From the NCBI GenBank assembly GCA_015709215.1, contig JACCQN010000001.1, positions 62,001-126,000 on the forward strand: 64,000 bases of DNA, read 5' to 3'. Shown here piece by piece: positions 53,563 through 63,989 of the stretch (position 1 is the stretch's first letter; every line of letters begins with the position of its first letter). This stretch comes from Bacteroidales bacterium. Lineage in GTDB: Bacteria > Bacteroidota > Bacteroidia > Bacteroidales > F082. A program made the position numbers and the translations under genes. Under the pieces are notes generated by a model, which saw only the letters and a list, made by a program, of their open reading frames with translations, ran no database searches and was not told the DNA's origin.

Positions 53563-54753
53563 ATGAAATTTGATCCGGCAACAAACATTCAGGAATTAAA
53601 ACAATTTGGCGAATATGGAGATGTAAATCCCTCTATAACAGACTCTGCCACATACACCTTTATGCAAGCCAAAACCATGTCCGACACCTTTCAAGGTGAA
53701 GCTGAAGGCTGTTTTCTTTATTCCCGACACTGGAACCCCAGCAACAAATACCTCGCTGATGCACTTTCTACGATGGAAGGCACTGAGGCAGGCTGGGTAA
53801 CAGCTTCGGGAATGGGAGCCATTACTACAGCAATACTGGGCATTTGTCAAGCAGGAGATCATATCATCTCAAGCATGACCACTTATGGCGGCACCTTCGC
53901 CTTTATGCACAACTGGCTTCCACGCTACAATATCGAAGTTACATTTTTAGATATTACCGATCTCGAGGCCGTAAAAAATGCCGTGAAGCCAAATACCAAG
54001 ATGATCTACACGGAAACCATGACCAATCCTTTGCTTCAGATAAGCGATTTACCGGAATTATCCAAAATTTCAAAAGCGAATAATCTGAAACTTGTTGTTG
54101 ACAATACTTTCACACCCATGATGGTTGCTCCTGCCAAATGGGGTGCTGATGTTGTTGTTTACAGCCTCACAAAGTTCGTCAACGGCAAAAATGATTGTGT
54201 TGCAGGTGCTATATGTGCTTCAAATGATTTTATCAATTCGCTTATCGATGTAAATAATGGCACTGCAATGCTGCTCGGCCCCGTATTGGATCCGCTGCGC
54301 AGTTCGAGCATTCTCAAAAACCTTCATACACTGCACATCCGAATGAAACAGCACAGCTACAACGCGATGTACCTGGCAGAAAAATTTAAAGCCTACGGAT
54401 TAAAATTCCGTTATCCGGGTATGACAGAAGATCCAGGCCACCATATACTGAAAAAAATTATGCATCCTGATTTTGGATTTGGCGGAATGATTGCCATCGA
54501 GATGGAAACTGTTGACAGAGCTAACAAACTAATGGAATTGATGGAATTGGAAAACGTTGGATATCTGGCAGTTAGCCTGGGGTATTTTAAAACGCTTTTT
54601 AGCAATAGCGGTAAAAGCACCTCATCAGAAGTGCCGGAAGAAATTCAGAAAAAAATGGGACTTTCAGAAGGATTAGTTCGTTTTAGTGTTGGCCTCGATC
54701 ATGATATCGAAAGAAGCTGGCAAAAAATCAAGAAATCTCTTGAAGCCTTATAA
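53563..54753 (+). CDS. PLP-dependent Cys/Met metabolism enzyme (methionine gamma-lyase/cystathionine type)
   Basis: The 396-aa fold-type I enzyme belongs to the Cys_Met_Meta_PP family. It keeps the PLP phosphate and aldimine region: GWVTASGMGAITTA, Tyr in SRHWNP, the Asp in LKLVVDNTFTP and the Schiff-base Lys204 in VVYSLTKFVNGKND, with LGPVLDPLRSS toward the C-terminus. Within the family it resembles methionine gamma-lyase or O-acetylhomoserine sulfhydrylase; sequence alone does not settle which. I chose ATG 53563 over an upstream non-canonical start at 53506. It is monocistronic and ends at a perfect terminator. The divergent Lrp gene probably controls it. Confidence 0.88.
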   Translation: MKFDPATNIQELKQFGEYGDVNPSITDSATYTFMQAKTMSDTFQGEAEGCFLYSRHWNPSNKYLADALSTMEGTEAGWVTASGMGAITTAILGICQAGDHIISSMTTYGGTFAFMHNWLPRYNIEVTFLDITDLEAVKNAVKPNTKMIYTETMTNPLLQISDLPELSKISKANNLKLVVDNTFTPMMVAPAKWGADVVVYSLTKFVNGKNDCVAGAICASNDFINSLIDVNNGTAMLLGPVLDPLRSSSILKNLHTLHIRMKQHSYNAMYLAEKFKAYGLKFRYPGMTEDPGHHILKKIMHPDFGFGGMIAIEMETVDRANKLMELMELENVGYLAVSLGYFKTLFSNSGKSTSSEVPEEIQKKMGLSEGLVRFSVGLDHDIERSWQKIKKSLEAL

Positions 54754-54785
54754 GCTATTGCTAAATTACAAATCGTCTTAAACTT

Positions 54786-54818
54786 AAATGACCAGCCCGA
54801 AAAGGCTGGTCATTTTTA
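54786..54818 (+). terminator. Intrinsic terminator after the PLP enzyme gene
   Basis: AAATGACCAGCC (54786-54797) pairs perfectly with GGCTGGTCATTT (54804-54815), loop CGAAAA, followed by TT. It also lies beyond the gcvP stop and may act on both convergent genes. Confidence 0.9.
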
Positions 54819-54841
54819 TAATAGACAAACCCAACAAATGC

Positions 54842-57727
54842 CTATTGTTCAATATACGCTTCAATAGGCGCGCAAGTGCATACCAAATTGCGATCACCAT
54901 AAGCATCGTCAATACGTGTGACAGGTGGGAAGTACTTATCAACCAGATGAGATTTCATCGGAAAAGCAGCCTTTTCGCGGGTGTAAGGGAAATTCCACAC
55001 AGAGCTAATGAGCATTTCCGCAGTATGAGGAGCATGTGAAATCAGGTTATTATTTTTTTCTGCTTCTCCTGTTTCTACCTGCCTGATTTCTTCGCGAATG
55101 GCAGCCATTGCTTCCACAAAACGATCGAGCTCAGCAAGCGGTTCGCTTTCGGTGGGTTCCACCATTAAGGTGCCATGAACCGGGAAAGCTACTGTTGGTG
55201 CATGAAAACCATAATCCATCAAACGCTTGGCAACATCAACAGCTGTGATATCAGCAGTTTTACTAAATTTATTCAAATCCAGAATCATTTCATGGGCAAC
55301 GCGTCCATTCGTTCCGGTATATAAAATAGGGAAATGATTCTCAAGTTTCACCTTCAGGTAGTTAGCACTTAAAATTGCTATCTCCGTTGATTTTTTAAGA
55401 CCCTCAGCTCCCAGCATTTTGATGTATCCATATGAAATTGGCAGGATAAATGCGCTTCCAAATGGAGCTGCCGAAACTGCTGTAATCGCTTTATCCCCTC
55501 CGGTTTTCACAATTGAATGCCCGGGCAAAAAAGGCATCAAATGCTCTGCCACACCAATAGGACCAACACCCGGGCCACCTCCGCCATGTGGAATAGCAAA
55601 TGTTTTATGCAAATTCAAATGACAAACATCGGCTCCGATAAAACCAGGGCTTGTCAAACCAACCTGTGCATTCATATTTGCTCCATCCATATAAACCTGT
55701 CCGCCATTATCGTGGATAATGCTCATGATTTCACGAATAGCCGTTTCGAAAACACCATGCGTAGAAGGATAGGTAATCATTGCTGCGGCAAGATTATCCT
55801 TATTGGCCTCGGCTTTTTCGCGCAGATCATTTACATCAATATTGCCTTTTTCGTCGCATTTCACAACTACCACTTTCATACCAGCCATCACAGCGCTGGC
55901 CGGATTGGTTCCATGAGCAGAAGAAGGAATGAGACAAATATTGCGATGACTTTCGCCCAAAGATTCCAAATATGCACGAATAACAAGCAAGCCCGTATAT
56001 TCACCACTGGCACCGGAATTTGGCTGGAATGAAATCGCACTAAAGCCTGTAATTTCAGCAAGGTCCTTTTCGAGGTCTTCAATTAATTCATAATATCCAC
56101 TAGCCTGTTCCTTTGGAACGAATGGATGTAAATTGGCAAACTCAGGCCAGCTCAGTGAAAACAATTCTGCAGCTGCGTTCAACTTCATGGTGCACGAGCC
56201 CAGAGGAATCATGGTTCGGTTCAGCGCTAAATCTCTGTTTTCAAGCTTTTTGAGGTATCTCATCATATCTGTTTCTGAATGATAGCGATTGAACACCTCA
56301 TGTGTCAAAAAATCAGAAGTGCGAACCAGAGATTCGGGTAATGCTGAAAACTTGCTACATACTTCAGGATCACACACATACAATTCATGATGCTTAGTAA
56401 GAGCAGTAGCCAAAATATTCAAAATGCTGTTAACATCTTCAAGACTAGTAGTTTCATCAAGACTTATACTAAATACTTTCTCGTTAATCCACCTAAAATT
56501 AAATTGATTTTCTTCGGCTATTGTTTTTAGCATCGAAGTAGAATATCCATCAGGTAGTTCAAATCTCAGTGTATCAAAGAAGTGATTATTTAACTGATTT
56601 ACACCTAATTTTTGTGATTCCTGATTAAGGACATTGGTAAGAATATGAATATGTTTTGCAATTTCTTTCAATCGCTCGGGGCCATGATAAATAGCATAAA
56701 AGGCTGCCATCGAGGCTAATAATGCCTGTGCGGTACAAATATTTGAAGTGGCACGCTCGCGCTTAATGTGTTGTTCCCTTGTTTGCAAAGCCATGCGCAA
56801 AGCAGGATTTCCATTCGTATCCTTTGAAATTCCGATAATTCTTCCGGGAATATATCTCTTATAAGTATCTGTAGTTGCAAAATAGCCGGCATGCGGTCCG
56901 CCGAATCCCATCGGAATTCCAAATCGTTGTGAGGAACCAACAACAGCATCAGCACCCCATTCGCCGGGAGGACTTAATAACACCAAACTTAGTAAATCTG
57001 CTGCCACAACAACTTGAATTCCTTTTGCTTTGCAGGAACTGATTAACTCGCGAAAATCATCAATATTACCAAACTGATCAGGATACTGTAGCAAAACCCC
57101 AAAGTATTGCTCATCCAAATTATCCGATTCAAAATGGCCTTCCACAACCTCAATCCCGACCGGCAGAGCACGTGTTTTAACGACTTCAAGTGTTTGTGGG
57201 AAAACCCCTTTATCCACAAAAAATTTATTAACCCCGGCTTTGAGTTGTGCTCTGCTTCTGCCTGCAAAAAACATTAGCATGGCTTCGGCAGCCGAGGTGG
57301 CCTCGTCGAGCAGCGAAGCATTGGCAATTGGCAACCCACAAAGGTCAGAAATCATTGTTTGAAAATCAAGCAAGGCTTCCAAACGTCCTTGTGAAATTTC
57401 GGCTTGATAAGGTGTGTAGCTAGTGTACCATCCCGGATTTTCAAGTACGTTGCGGGTAATCACTGCCGGTGTGATGGTATTATAATATCCCATCCCAATG
57501 AAAGATTTGAAAAGCTTATTTTTTGATGCGAGTCTTTTAAGATGATTTAAATACTCAAACTCATTCATTCCCTCACCAATCTCCAGCTTTTTCTGATTAC
57601 GAATATCTTTAGGAATTACTTCATCAATGAGTTGATCAACAGAGGCTACACCAATGGTTTGAAGCATCTGTTCAATATCATGGTTAGTCGGTCCTAAGTG
57701 ACGCTGAACAAAATTGTTTGTGATCAT
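54842..57727 (-). CDS. gcvP: Glycine dehydrogenase (decarboxylating), single-chain P protein
   Basis: The 961-aa P protein decarboxylates glycine in the glycine cleavage system, passing the aminomethyl group to lipoyl-GcvH. The N-terminal half (with FIGMGYYNTITPAVITRNVL and PYQAEISQGRLEALLDFQTM) and the C-terminal half are fused, unlike the two-subunit form. The PLP lysine is Lys708 in LNLHKTFAIPHGGGGPG. Length matches other single-chain GcvP. No glycine riboswitch is visible upstream. gcvT and gcvH are not in the window, so the system is split across the genome. Confidence 0.97.
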   Translation of the reverse strand: MITNNFVQRHLGPTNHDIEQMLQTIGVASVDQLIDEVIPKDIRNQKKLEIGEGMNEFEYLNHLKRLASKNKLFKSFIGMGYYNTITPAVITRNVLENPGWYTSYTPYQAEISQGRLEALLDFQTMISDLCGLPIANASLLDEATSAAEAMLMFFAGRSRAQLKAGVNKFFVDKGVFPQTLEVVKTRALPVGIEVVEGHFESDNLDEQYFGVLLQYPDQFGNIDDFRELISSCKAKGIQVVVAADLLSLVLLSPPGEWGADAVVGSSQRFGIPMGFGGPHAGYFATTDTYKRYIPGRIIGISKDTNGNPALRMALQTREQHIKRERATSNICTAQALLASMAAFYAIYHGPERLKEIAKHIHILTNVLNQESQKLGVNQLNNHFFDTLRFELPDGYSTSMLKTIAEENQFNFRWINEKVFSISLDETTSLEDVNSILNILATALTKHHELYVCDPEVCSKFSALPESLVRTSDFLTHEVFNRYHSETDMMRYLKKLENRDLALNRTMIPLGSCTMKLNAAAELFSLSWPEFANLHPFVPKEQASGYYELIEDLEKDLAEITGFSAISFQPNSGASGEYTGLLVIRAYLESLGESHRNICLIPSSAHGTNPASAVMAGMKVVVVKCDEKGNIDVNDLREKAEANKDNLAAAMITYPSTHGVFETAIREIMSIIHDNGGQVYMDGANMNAQVGLTSPGFIGADVCHLNLHKTFAIPHGGGGPGVGPIGVAEHLMPFLPGHSIVKTGGDKAITAVSAAPFGSAFILPISYGYIKMLGAEGLKKSTEIAILSANYLKVKLENHFPILYTGTNGRVAHEMILDLNKFSKTADITAVDVAKRLMDYGFHAPTVAFPVHGTLMVEPTESEPLAELDRFVEAMAAIREEIRQVETGEAEKNNNLISHAPHTAEMLISSVWNFPYTREKAAFPMKSHLVDKYFPPVTRIDDAYGDRNLVCTCAPIEAYIEQ

Positions 57728-57923
57728 AAATGTACACGTTAAACGATTGAAAAATTCAATTTGGAAATATCCTGCTTTAAGCAGTATTTAAAGCGGCAAA
57801 GTTAGAAATTGTTTCCCTCAAATCAATGAATTTTGGCTATTTATTGTTAAATAATTAACAAAATAACCATGGTCTGTTTCACCAAATAATTAAACTAAAC
57901 TATTTCTGTATATCAATTATTTA

Positions 57924-57957
57924 AAAAGAAAAAGAGAAGCAATGGCCTCTCTCTTTC
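57924..57957 (-). terminator. Intrinsic terminator after hppA
   Basis: On the minus strand AAAGAGAGAG (57956-57947) pairs with CTTCTCTTT after a short loop and is followed by a T-rich run. It lies about 25 nt past the pyrophosphatase stop. Confidence 0.65.
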
Positions 57958-57979
57958 ACATTGTGCGTAATAAAAAATC

Positions 57980-60268
57980 TTAGTTACTCCAGTCGAACCA
58001 GGAAGCTAAAAATGACTGATCAGTATCATCAGTTTGTTCAATCACTTCAACCTTTGGTTTCAATTCTTGCTTATCCAAATCAGTGATCGTATCAACTGCA
58101 ATTGAAGGTGCAATCACTAAAGCCACAACCGACATCAATTTGATTAAAATATTGAGCGATGGTCCGCTGGTATCTTTAAAAGGATCACCAACAGTGTCGC
58201 CAACCACGGTAGCTTTATGAGAATCACTCCCTTTGCCATGCAATACATTATCAAACATCACACCTTCTTCAACCATTTTTTTTGCATTATCCCAGGCACC
58301 TCCGGCATTGGATTGATATATCGCCAACAGAACCCCTGAAGCCATGACACCGGCAAGCAAACCACCCAGCATTTCGGCTCCGCCAATAAAACCAACAATA
58401 GCAGGAGCTAAGACAGCGAGTAATCCGGGCATTACCATCTCTCTGAGGGAAGCTTCGGTTGAAATTTCAACACATTTTTCATATTCAGCAGCATGCTCAG
58501 CATTATGCATATCATCAGATTCTTTCTGCGTTACATTTTCCAGATGCCCATCATACTTTTTCATAATGGCAAGTGCTTTAGTGAGCGCCGGTATTTCAAG
58601 GAACTGACGCCTAACTTCGGTAATCATCTTTTTGGCAGCACGACCAACGGCACCCAATGCCATCGACGAAAAGAGGTAAGGCAGCATTCCGCCAACAAGC
58701 AGTCCGGCCATTATCACAGGCTGTGAAATATCAATAGAGACTATATTAGCCTGCGTCATAAAAGCTGAAAAAAGCGCTAAAGCCGTTAAAGTAGCAGATG
58801 CTATGGCAAAACCTTTACCAATAGCAGCAGTTGTATTTCCAACAGCATCCAATTTATCCGTCCTTTGTCGCACTTCCTCAGGCAATTCACTCATTTGTGC
58901 AATACCTCCGGCATTATCAGCAATAGGTCCGTAAGCATCAACAGCCAGCTGTATGCCCGTGTTGGCAAGCATAGAAACGGCGGCAATTGCAATACCATAT
59001 AATCCAGCAAAATGATAAGAGAGAATAATGGCCAAACCAAGCCCAAGAACCGGATAGGCTGTAGATTTCATCCCAACTTCTATTCCGGCAATGATATTGG
59101 TTGCAGCACCGGTGCGACTTTGCTCTACAATGGAACGAACCGGTTTGCCACCGGTTCCGGTGTAGTGTTCTGTGATTTTCCCAATTGCTGTACCAATAGC
59201 CAATCCCACTATAGTAGCCCAGTACACTCCGATAGAACTCATTTCAGTAACACTTCCATCAGGTTTGTAATAATTCCAGGTTTCGGGTAAAAACCATTTT
59301 ATCAGAAAAAATGAAAAAACAAGCATAATTCCTGTTGCAATAAATTCGCCCCGGTTTAATGCTGCCTGAGGATTTCCTTTAGCACTCACACGCACAAAAA
59401 AAGTACCTATCATACTGGTTAAAATACCAAGAGAGGCTATTGCCAGGGGTAACAAAACAGGTCCCAGTTCAAAATAACCAGCAACCGTTGGTGAAGTAGT
59501 AAATGCAGCTCCAAGCACCATGGCAGCGATAATCGAGCCTACAAATGACTCAAAAAGGTCGGCTCCCATACCGGCAACATCACCCACATTATCACCCACA
59601 TTATCAGCAATAGTTGCCGGATTCAAGTAATGATCCTCAGGTATTCCGGCCTCAACTTTTCCTACCAAATCAGCACCAACATCGGCTGCTTTGGTATAAA
59701 TTCCGCCACCTACCCTTGCAAAAAGTGCAATAGAAGAAGCCCCTAAAGAAAATGCAGAAAGCACATTAAGCACCACTTCAAGCGACCAGCTAACCCCTAT
59801 GATATTATTGAAAAGAATAAAAAGCAAGCTCAAACCCAGCAATCCTAAGGTAACTACGCCAATTCCCATCACACTACCCCCATTAAAGGCAACTTTAAGT
59901 GCTTGATTTAGTGAGGTTCTGGCAGCATGAGCAGTTCTAACGTTTGCTTTAGTAGCCACCCGCATCCCGATATATCCTGCCAAAGCAGAAAGAACCGCGC
60001 CAGTGATAAAGGAAATAACGATAAAACCATTCGATGTGTCCTCGGTATAGCTTTTGGCAAATAAAAGAATCGAAACAGCCACTACAAAGATCAACAGAAT
60101 ACGATATTCTGCTTTCAGGAAGGCCATTGCCCCTTTTGCAATGTAACCCGCAATCCGTTGCATTTTTTCAGTGCCTGCCTCTTGTTTGTTTATCCATCTG
60201 GATTTCAGTATCATAAAAACAATTCCTAAAAGTGCTGAAATCGGAATCAACCAGATTAAATGATCCAT
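57980..60268 (-). CDS. hppA: Membrane-bound pyrophosphatase, ion-translocating (K+-dependent type)
   Basis: The 762-aa enzyme couples pyrophosphate hydrolysis to pumping of H+ or Na+ across the inner membrane, with about 16 TM helices. The substrate site has [40 protein letters not shown] and, near the end, the [14 protein letters not shown] motif. [13 protein letters not shown] has Ala rather than Lys at the K+-selector position, indicating the K+-dependent subfamily. Na+ versus H+ pumping cannot be decided from these motifs alone. It is monocistronic. Confidence 0.95.
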   Translation of the reverse strand: MDHLIWLIPISALLGIVFMILKSRWINKQEAGTEKMQRIAGYIAKGAMAFLKAEYRILLIFVVAVSILLFAKSYTEDTSNGFIVISFITGAVLSALAGYIGMRVATKANVRTAHAARTSLNQALKVAFNGGSVMGIGVVTLGLLGLSLLFILFNNIIGVSWSLEVVLNVLSAFSLGASSIALFARVGGGIYTKAADVGADLVGKVEAGIPEDHYLNPATIADNVGDNVGDVAGMGADLFESFVGSIIAAMVLGAAFTTSPTVAGYFELGPVLLPLAIASLGILTSMIGTFFVRVSAKGNPQAALNRGEFIATGIMLVFSFFLIKWFLPETWNYYKPDGSVTEMSSIGVYWATIVGLAIGTAIGKITEHYTGTGGKPVRSIVEQSRTGAATNIIAGIEVGMKSTAYPVLGLGLAIILSYHFAGLYGIAIAAVSMLANTGIQLAVDAYGPIADNAGGIAQMSELPEEVRQRTDKLDAVGNTTAAIGKGFAIASATLTALALFSAFMTQANIVSIDISQPVIMAGLLVGGMLPYLFSSMALGAVGRAAKKMITEVRRQFLEIPALTKALAIMKKYDGHLENVTQKESDDMHNAEHAAEYEKCVEISTEASLREMVMPGLLAVLAPAIVGFIGGAEMLGGLLAGVMASGVLLAIYQSNAGGAWDNAKKMVEEGVMFDNVLHGKGSDSHKATVVGDTVGDPFKDTSGPSLNILIKLMSVVALVIAPSIAVDTITDLDKQELKPKVEVIEQTDDTDQSFLASWFDWSN

Positions 60269-60502
60269 AGATTTGATTTGGTAAGGTGAGTTTTTAAATT
60301 TTTTGTCGGTCGCCTAAGTTTATTAATTAACGAACACCGCAAAAATACTATCTTACACGCATTAATCAAAAAAAAAATAAACTTATAAAGAAAAAAATTA
60401 ACGCCCAGATGTTGAAAAAATTCCTAAAACTCTTACAAACCATCCAAAGCTCAGTGCAGAAAAAAGCCTATATTTAGAGCACTAAAAAAAGGACTAAAAA
60501 AC

Positions 60503-61084
60503 ATGCAAAAAATCGCATTAGAAATTACAGGAATGTCTTATAGTCAGTCACAAAGCGGGGCATACGCACTCATCTTAGGTGAGAAAGGAGGGCAACGAAA
60601 ATTACCTATTATAATAGGTACATTCGAAGCACAATCGATTGCGCTTGGATTGGAAAAAATGAAACCCGCACGACCTATGACACATGATTTGTTTAAAAAT
60701 TTTGCTGATAATTTTCAGATCAACATCAAAGAAGTCATCATCAACAAATTTGAAAATGGTGTTTTTCATGCTTTACTGGTTTGTGAATCCATAAATGGAA
60801 TAACCGAAATAGATGCCAGATCATCAGATGCTGTTGCACTTGCTATTCGTTTTCAATGTCCGGTATTTACCTATGAATCTATTCTTAATGAAGCAGGGAT
60901 TGTATTGGATGACGAAAAAGAGAACGCACAAAATATTTCTGACAAGAAAAAATCCCGCACTGAGGAGTTTTCTGAATATTTGACTGACGAACTGGAAGAA
61001 ATGTTGCAAATTGCGGTTCAAAATGAAGAGTATGAAAAGGCTTCAAAGCTACGCGATGAGATCAGAAGAAGAAAACGTTTGTAG
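60503..61084 (+). CDS. Bifunctional nuclease domain (DUF151) protein with UVR motif
   Basis: The 193-aa protein has an N-terminal BFN/DUF151 domain (1-130: LEITGMSYSQSQSGAYALIL, RKLPIIIGTFEAQSIALGLE and DARSSDAVALAIRF) and a C-terminal UVR helix pair (about 165-193, EMLQIAVQNEEYEKASKLRD), the motif by which UvrB and UvrC interact. BFN proteins in plants and Thermotoga have nuclease activity. The combination is common in Bacteroidota; its role is unknown. A GGAC box is seen about 8 nt before ATG 60503. The nucleoside transporter gene follows 41 nt later, in the same direction. Confidence 0.9.
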   Translation: MQKIALEITGMSYSQSQSGAYALILGEKGGQRKLPIIIGTFEAQSIALGLEKMKPARPMTHDLFKNFADNFQINIKEVIINKFENGVFHALLVCESINGITEIDARSSDAVALAIRFQCPVFTYESILNEAGIVLDDEKENAQNISDKKKSRTEEFSEYLTDELEEMLQIAVQNEEYEKASKLRDEIRRRKRL

Positions 61085-61125
61085 GTTGAAGAACTTTTAT
61101 TCATCCCATTTAGCTATTTATTATT

Positions 61126-62622
61126 ATGATTAAATCATTAGCTTTTTACGCGCTGCTAATCACAGCAGTTTTGACTTTTAGCACGGGCGAACAAGTTTTT
61201 GCACAGGCTGATACTTCCCAAACAACAATTGACACCCTTGTCGAAAGCACGGTATCCTCTTCAGAACCTGACGAAACCTCACAAAATACGTCAAACATTC
61301 TCGACATGCAACGCGGTGAAGGCTTTAGTTTGGCTACTATTCTCAGAGGACTATTAGGGATGCTGTCGTTGATCGCCATAGCTTTTATTTTTAGTAACAA
61401 CCGAAGAGCCATCGACTGGAAAGTTATTATAACCGGGCTCGTAATACAATTGCTACTGGCAGTTGGGGTGCTTTATGTTCCCTGGATACAATACTTTTTT
61501 GAAGCTGTTGGAAAGCTATTTGTTTTAGTACTTGACTTCACTAAAGCCGGAACAGAATTCCTTTTTAGCTCCTTTGCTTCCAATAGTATTGAAAGTGCTA
61601 TGCAAAATTTTGCAGTGCAGATTTTGCCTACAATAATTTTCTTTTCTGCCTTGACAAGTCTATTATTTTACCTCGGCATCATCCAAAAAGTGGTAAAAGC
61701 AATGGCATGGGCCATGACACGACTGATGAAACTGAGTGGCGCTGAAAGTCTTTCTGTGGCCGGAAATATTTTTCTTGGCCAAACAGAATCACCGCTTATG
61801 ATCAAAGCCTATTTACCAAAAATGAACAAATCAGAAATTCTGTTGGTAATGATGGGCGGCATGGCCACCTTAGCCGGAGGAGTTTTAGCAGTATATATCA
61901 GCTTTTTAGGAGGCGAAGATCCGGTTCAAAGGCTACTTTTTGCCAAACACCTGCTTACGGCTTCCGTTATGGCAGCTCCGGGAGCTATTGTGATCTCAAA
62001 AATTCTGGTGCCACAAACAGAGGCTATTGATAAAACCATGGAAATCAGTAAGGATCAAATAGGAAGCAATGTGCTTGATGCCATCTCTAACGGCACAACA
62101 GAAGGTCTGAAACTGGCTGCAAATGTTGCCGCTATGCTACTGGTTTTCATTGCTTTTATTGCAATGTTCAATTATATTTCCATCTGGATTGGTGATTTGA
62201 TCGGTCTCAACGATTCCATTGCAGCAATTACAGATGGTCGTTATAATGAACTTTCGCTGCAGTTTATGTTAGGTTATATCTTTTCGCCCATCATGTGGCT
62301 GATCGGCGTTAATGCACAGGATATTACTTATTTAGGTCGTTTACTAGGCGAAAAAATTATCATGACCGAATTTATTGGTTATGTAAGCCTTTCCGAACTC
62401 AAAACAGCACAGGTGTTTGCCGATCCCAAGTCAGTTATCATGGCTACTTATATGCTGTGTGGTTTTGCCAATTTTGCATCAATTGGTATTCAGATTGGCG
62501 GTATCGGATCATTAGCGCCCAATCAACGTATTACACTTTCAAAATATGGCTTGAAAGCATTGTTGGGAGGTACCCTGGCTTCTCTTATGTCGGCAACGAT
62601 TGTAGGTATGTTATTGGGATAA
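61126..62622 (+). CDS. NupC-type concentrative nucleoside transporter
   Basis: The 498-aa inner-membrane protein imports nucleosides with H+ or Na+. It has an N-terminal signal-like helix and a polar Ser/Thr-rich stretch (about 26-60), an extension seen in many Bacteroidota members. The core has about eight TM helices with the CNT signatures GNIFLGQTESPLMIKAYLP and SEILLVMMGGMATLAGGVLA, plus CGFANFASIGIQIGGIGSLA near the end. Next to thyA and folA it would supply thymidine or other nucleosides, a plausible link to the pyrimidine pathway. Confidence 0.92.
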   Translation: MIKSLAFYALLITAVLTFSTGEQVFAQADTSQTTIDTLVESTVSSSEPDETSQNTSNILDMQRGEGFSLATILRGLLGMLSLIAIAFIFSNNRRAIDWKVIITGLVIQLLLAVGVLYVPWIQYFFEAVGKLFVLVLDFTKAGTEFLFSSFASNSIESAMQNFAVQILPTIIFFSALTSLLFYLGIIQKVVKAMAWAMTRLMKLSGAESLSVAGNIFLGQTESPLMIKAYLPKMNKSEILLVMMGGMATLAGGVLAVYISFLGGEDPVQRLLFAKHLLTASVMAAPGAIVISKILVPQTEAIDKTMEISKDQIGSNVLDAISNGTTEGLKLAANVAAMLLVFIAFIAMFNYISIWIGDLIGLNDSIAAITDGRYNELSLQFMLGYIFSPIMWLIGVNAQDITYLGRLLGEKIIMTEFIGYVSLSELKTAQVFADPKSVIMATYMLCGFANFASIGIQIGGIGSLAPNQRITLSKYGLKALLGGTLASLMSATIVGMLLG

Positions 62623-62653
62623 AGATTAAATTAATTAATTAGATATCAGACTT

Positions 62654-63478
62654 ATGAAACAATATCACGCCCTGTTGAAACACGTTTTGGAACATGGAAA
62701 CACCAAAGAAGACCGCACCGGAACAGGTACATTAAGTGTTTTCGGTTATCAAATGCGTTTCGATTTGCAAAAAGGATTCCCCGCTGTAACCACCAAAAAA
62801 CTTCATCTTCGATCAATAATTCATGAACTGCTTTGGTTTTTGAGAGGTGACACCAATATTAACTATCTCAATAATAATAAAGTAACCATTTGGGATGAAT
62901 GGGCAGATGAAAATGGCGATCTTGGACCGGTTTACGGAGCTCAATGGCGCAACTGGAACAATGAGGGTATTGATCAAATCAGCGAAGTGATCGAGAGTAT
63001 AAAAAATAATCCCGATAGCCGCAGGCATATTGTTGCTGCCTGGAATCCGTCCGTGCTTCCTGAACCCGGCAAGAGCTTTGCCGAAAATGTAGCCTACGGA
63101 AAAGCAGCCCTCCCACCCTGCCATGCCTGGTTTCAGTTTTATGTGGCCAACGGAAAATTATCCTGCCAGATGTATCAGCGCAGTGCCGACATCTTTTTAG
63201 GGGTTCCTTTTAATATTGCCTCTTACGCTTTGCTCACGATGATGATAGCACAAGTTACTGATTTGGAGCCGGGTGAGCTGATCATGAGTTTTGGTGACGC
63301 TCATATTTATGTAAATCATTTGCAGCAAGTTAACTTACAATTGAGTCGAAAACCCAAAAAACTTCCTAAAATGATCATCAATCCCAATGTAAAAGACATC
63401 TTTGCATTTCGTTTTGAAGATTTCGATTTACAACATTACGATCCTTATCCCGGGATTAAAGCTGATATCGCTGTATAA
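62654..63478 (+). CDS. thyA: Thymidylate synthase
   Basis: The enzyme converts dUMP and methylene-tetrahydrofolate to dTMP and dihydrofolate. The 274-aa sequence has the usual length. [18 protein letters not shown] and [17 protein letters not shown] precede the catalytic Cys156 in [13 protein letters not shown], and [12 protein letters not shown] and [11 protein letters not shown] follow. DHFR starts 10 nt downstream, so the pair regenerate tetrahydrofolate together. Confidence 0.98.
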   Translation: MKQYHALLKHVLEHGNTKEDRTGTGTLSVFGYQMRFDLQKGFPAVTTKKLHLRSIIHELLWFLRGDTNINYLNNNKVTIWDEWADENGDLGPVYGAQWRNWNNEGIDQISEVIESIKNNPDSRRHIVAAWNPSVLPEPGKSFAENVAYGKAALPPCHAWFQFYVANGKLSCQMYQRSADIFLGVPFNIASYALLTMMIAQVTDLEPGELIMSFGDAHIYVNHLQQVNLQLSRKPKKLPKMIINPNVKDIFAFRFEDFDLQHYDPYPGIKADIAV

Positions 63479-63488
63479 AAATTAAAAA

Positions 63489-63989
63489 ATGCCGAAAAAA
63501 CCTGTGCTTTCTTTAATCGTAGCTATGGCTCAAAACCGCGCAATCGGACTCAACAATACTATGCCCTGGCATTTGCCGGCCGATCTGAAACGCTTTAAGA
63601 AACTCACCAGCGGTCATACTGTAATGATGGGACGCAAAACCTTTGAATCGCTTCCGAATGGTCCGCTTCCTAACCGTAGAAACATCATTATCAGTGAAAC
63701 CTTAAATCCTGTTCCATTGGGATGCGAAAAAGCTGAAAGCATCAGCGATGCACTTAGATTAGCAGAACATGATGAGGAAATTTTTATCATTGGCGGAGGC
63801 AGTATTTACGAGCAGTTTTTACCTAAGGCCGACAAACTCTATCTAACCATTATAGAAGCTGATTTTGAAGCTGATACCTATTTTCCGATCATCAACTTCA
63901 GAGATTGGGAATTAACAGAAAAAGAAGTGATGGACAATGATTTGCAGGCAAACTTCGTTTACAGATTTGAAACCTACGAAAGAAAATGA
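63489..63989 (+). CDS. folA: Dihydrofolate reductase
   Basis: The 166-aa enzyme reduces dihydrofolate with NADPH. AMAQNRAIGLNNTMPWHLPA contains the Trp-His substrate loop, DLKRFKKLTSGHTVMMGRKT the NADPH-binding part, and FIIGGGSIYEQFLPKADKLY the GG loop. LTIIEADFEADTYFP closes the fold. It starts 10 nt after thyA and is the last complete gene in the window. Confidence 0.97.
   Translation: MPKKPVLSLIVAMAQNRAIGLNNTMPWHLPADLKRFKKLTSGHTVMMGRKTFESLPNGPLPNRRNIIISETLNPVPLGCEKAESISDALRLAEHDEEIFIIGGGSIYEQFLPKADKLYLTIIEADFEADTYFPIINFRDWELTEKEVMDNDLQANFVYRFETYERK

Noticed and set aside
57728-57979. Glycine riboswitch upstream of gcvP
   Set aside because: The conserved glycine aptamer cores are not present in the 250-nt leader; the sequence is AT-rich and featureless.
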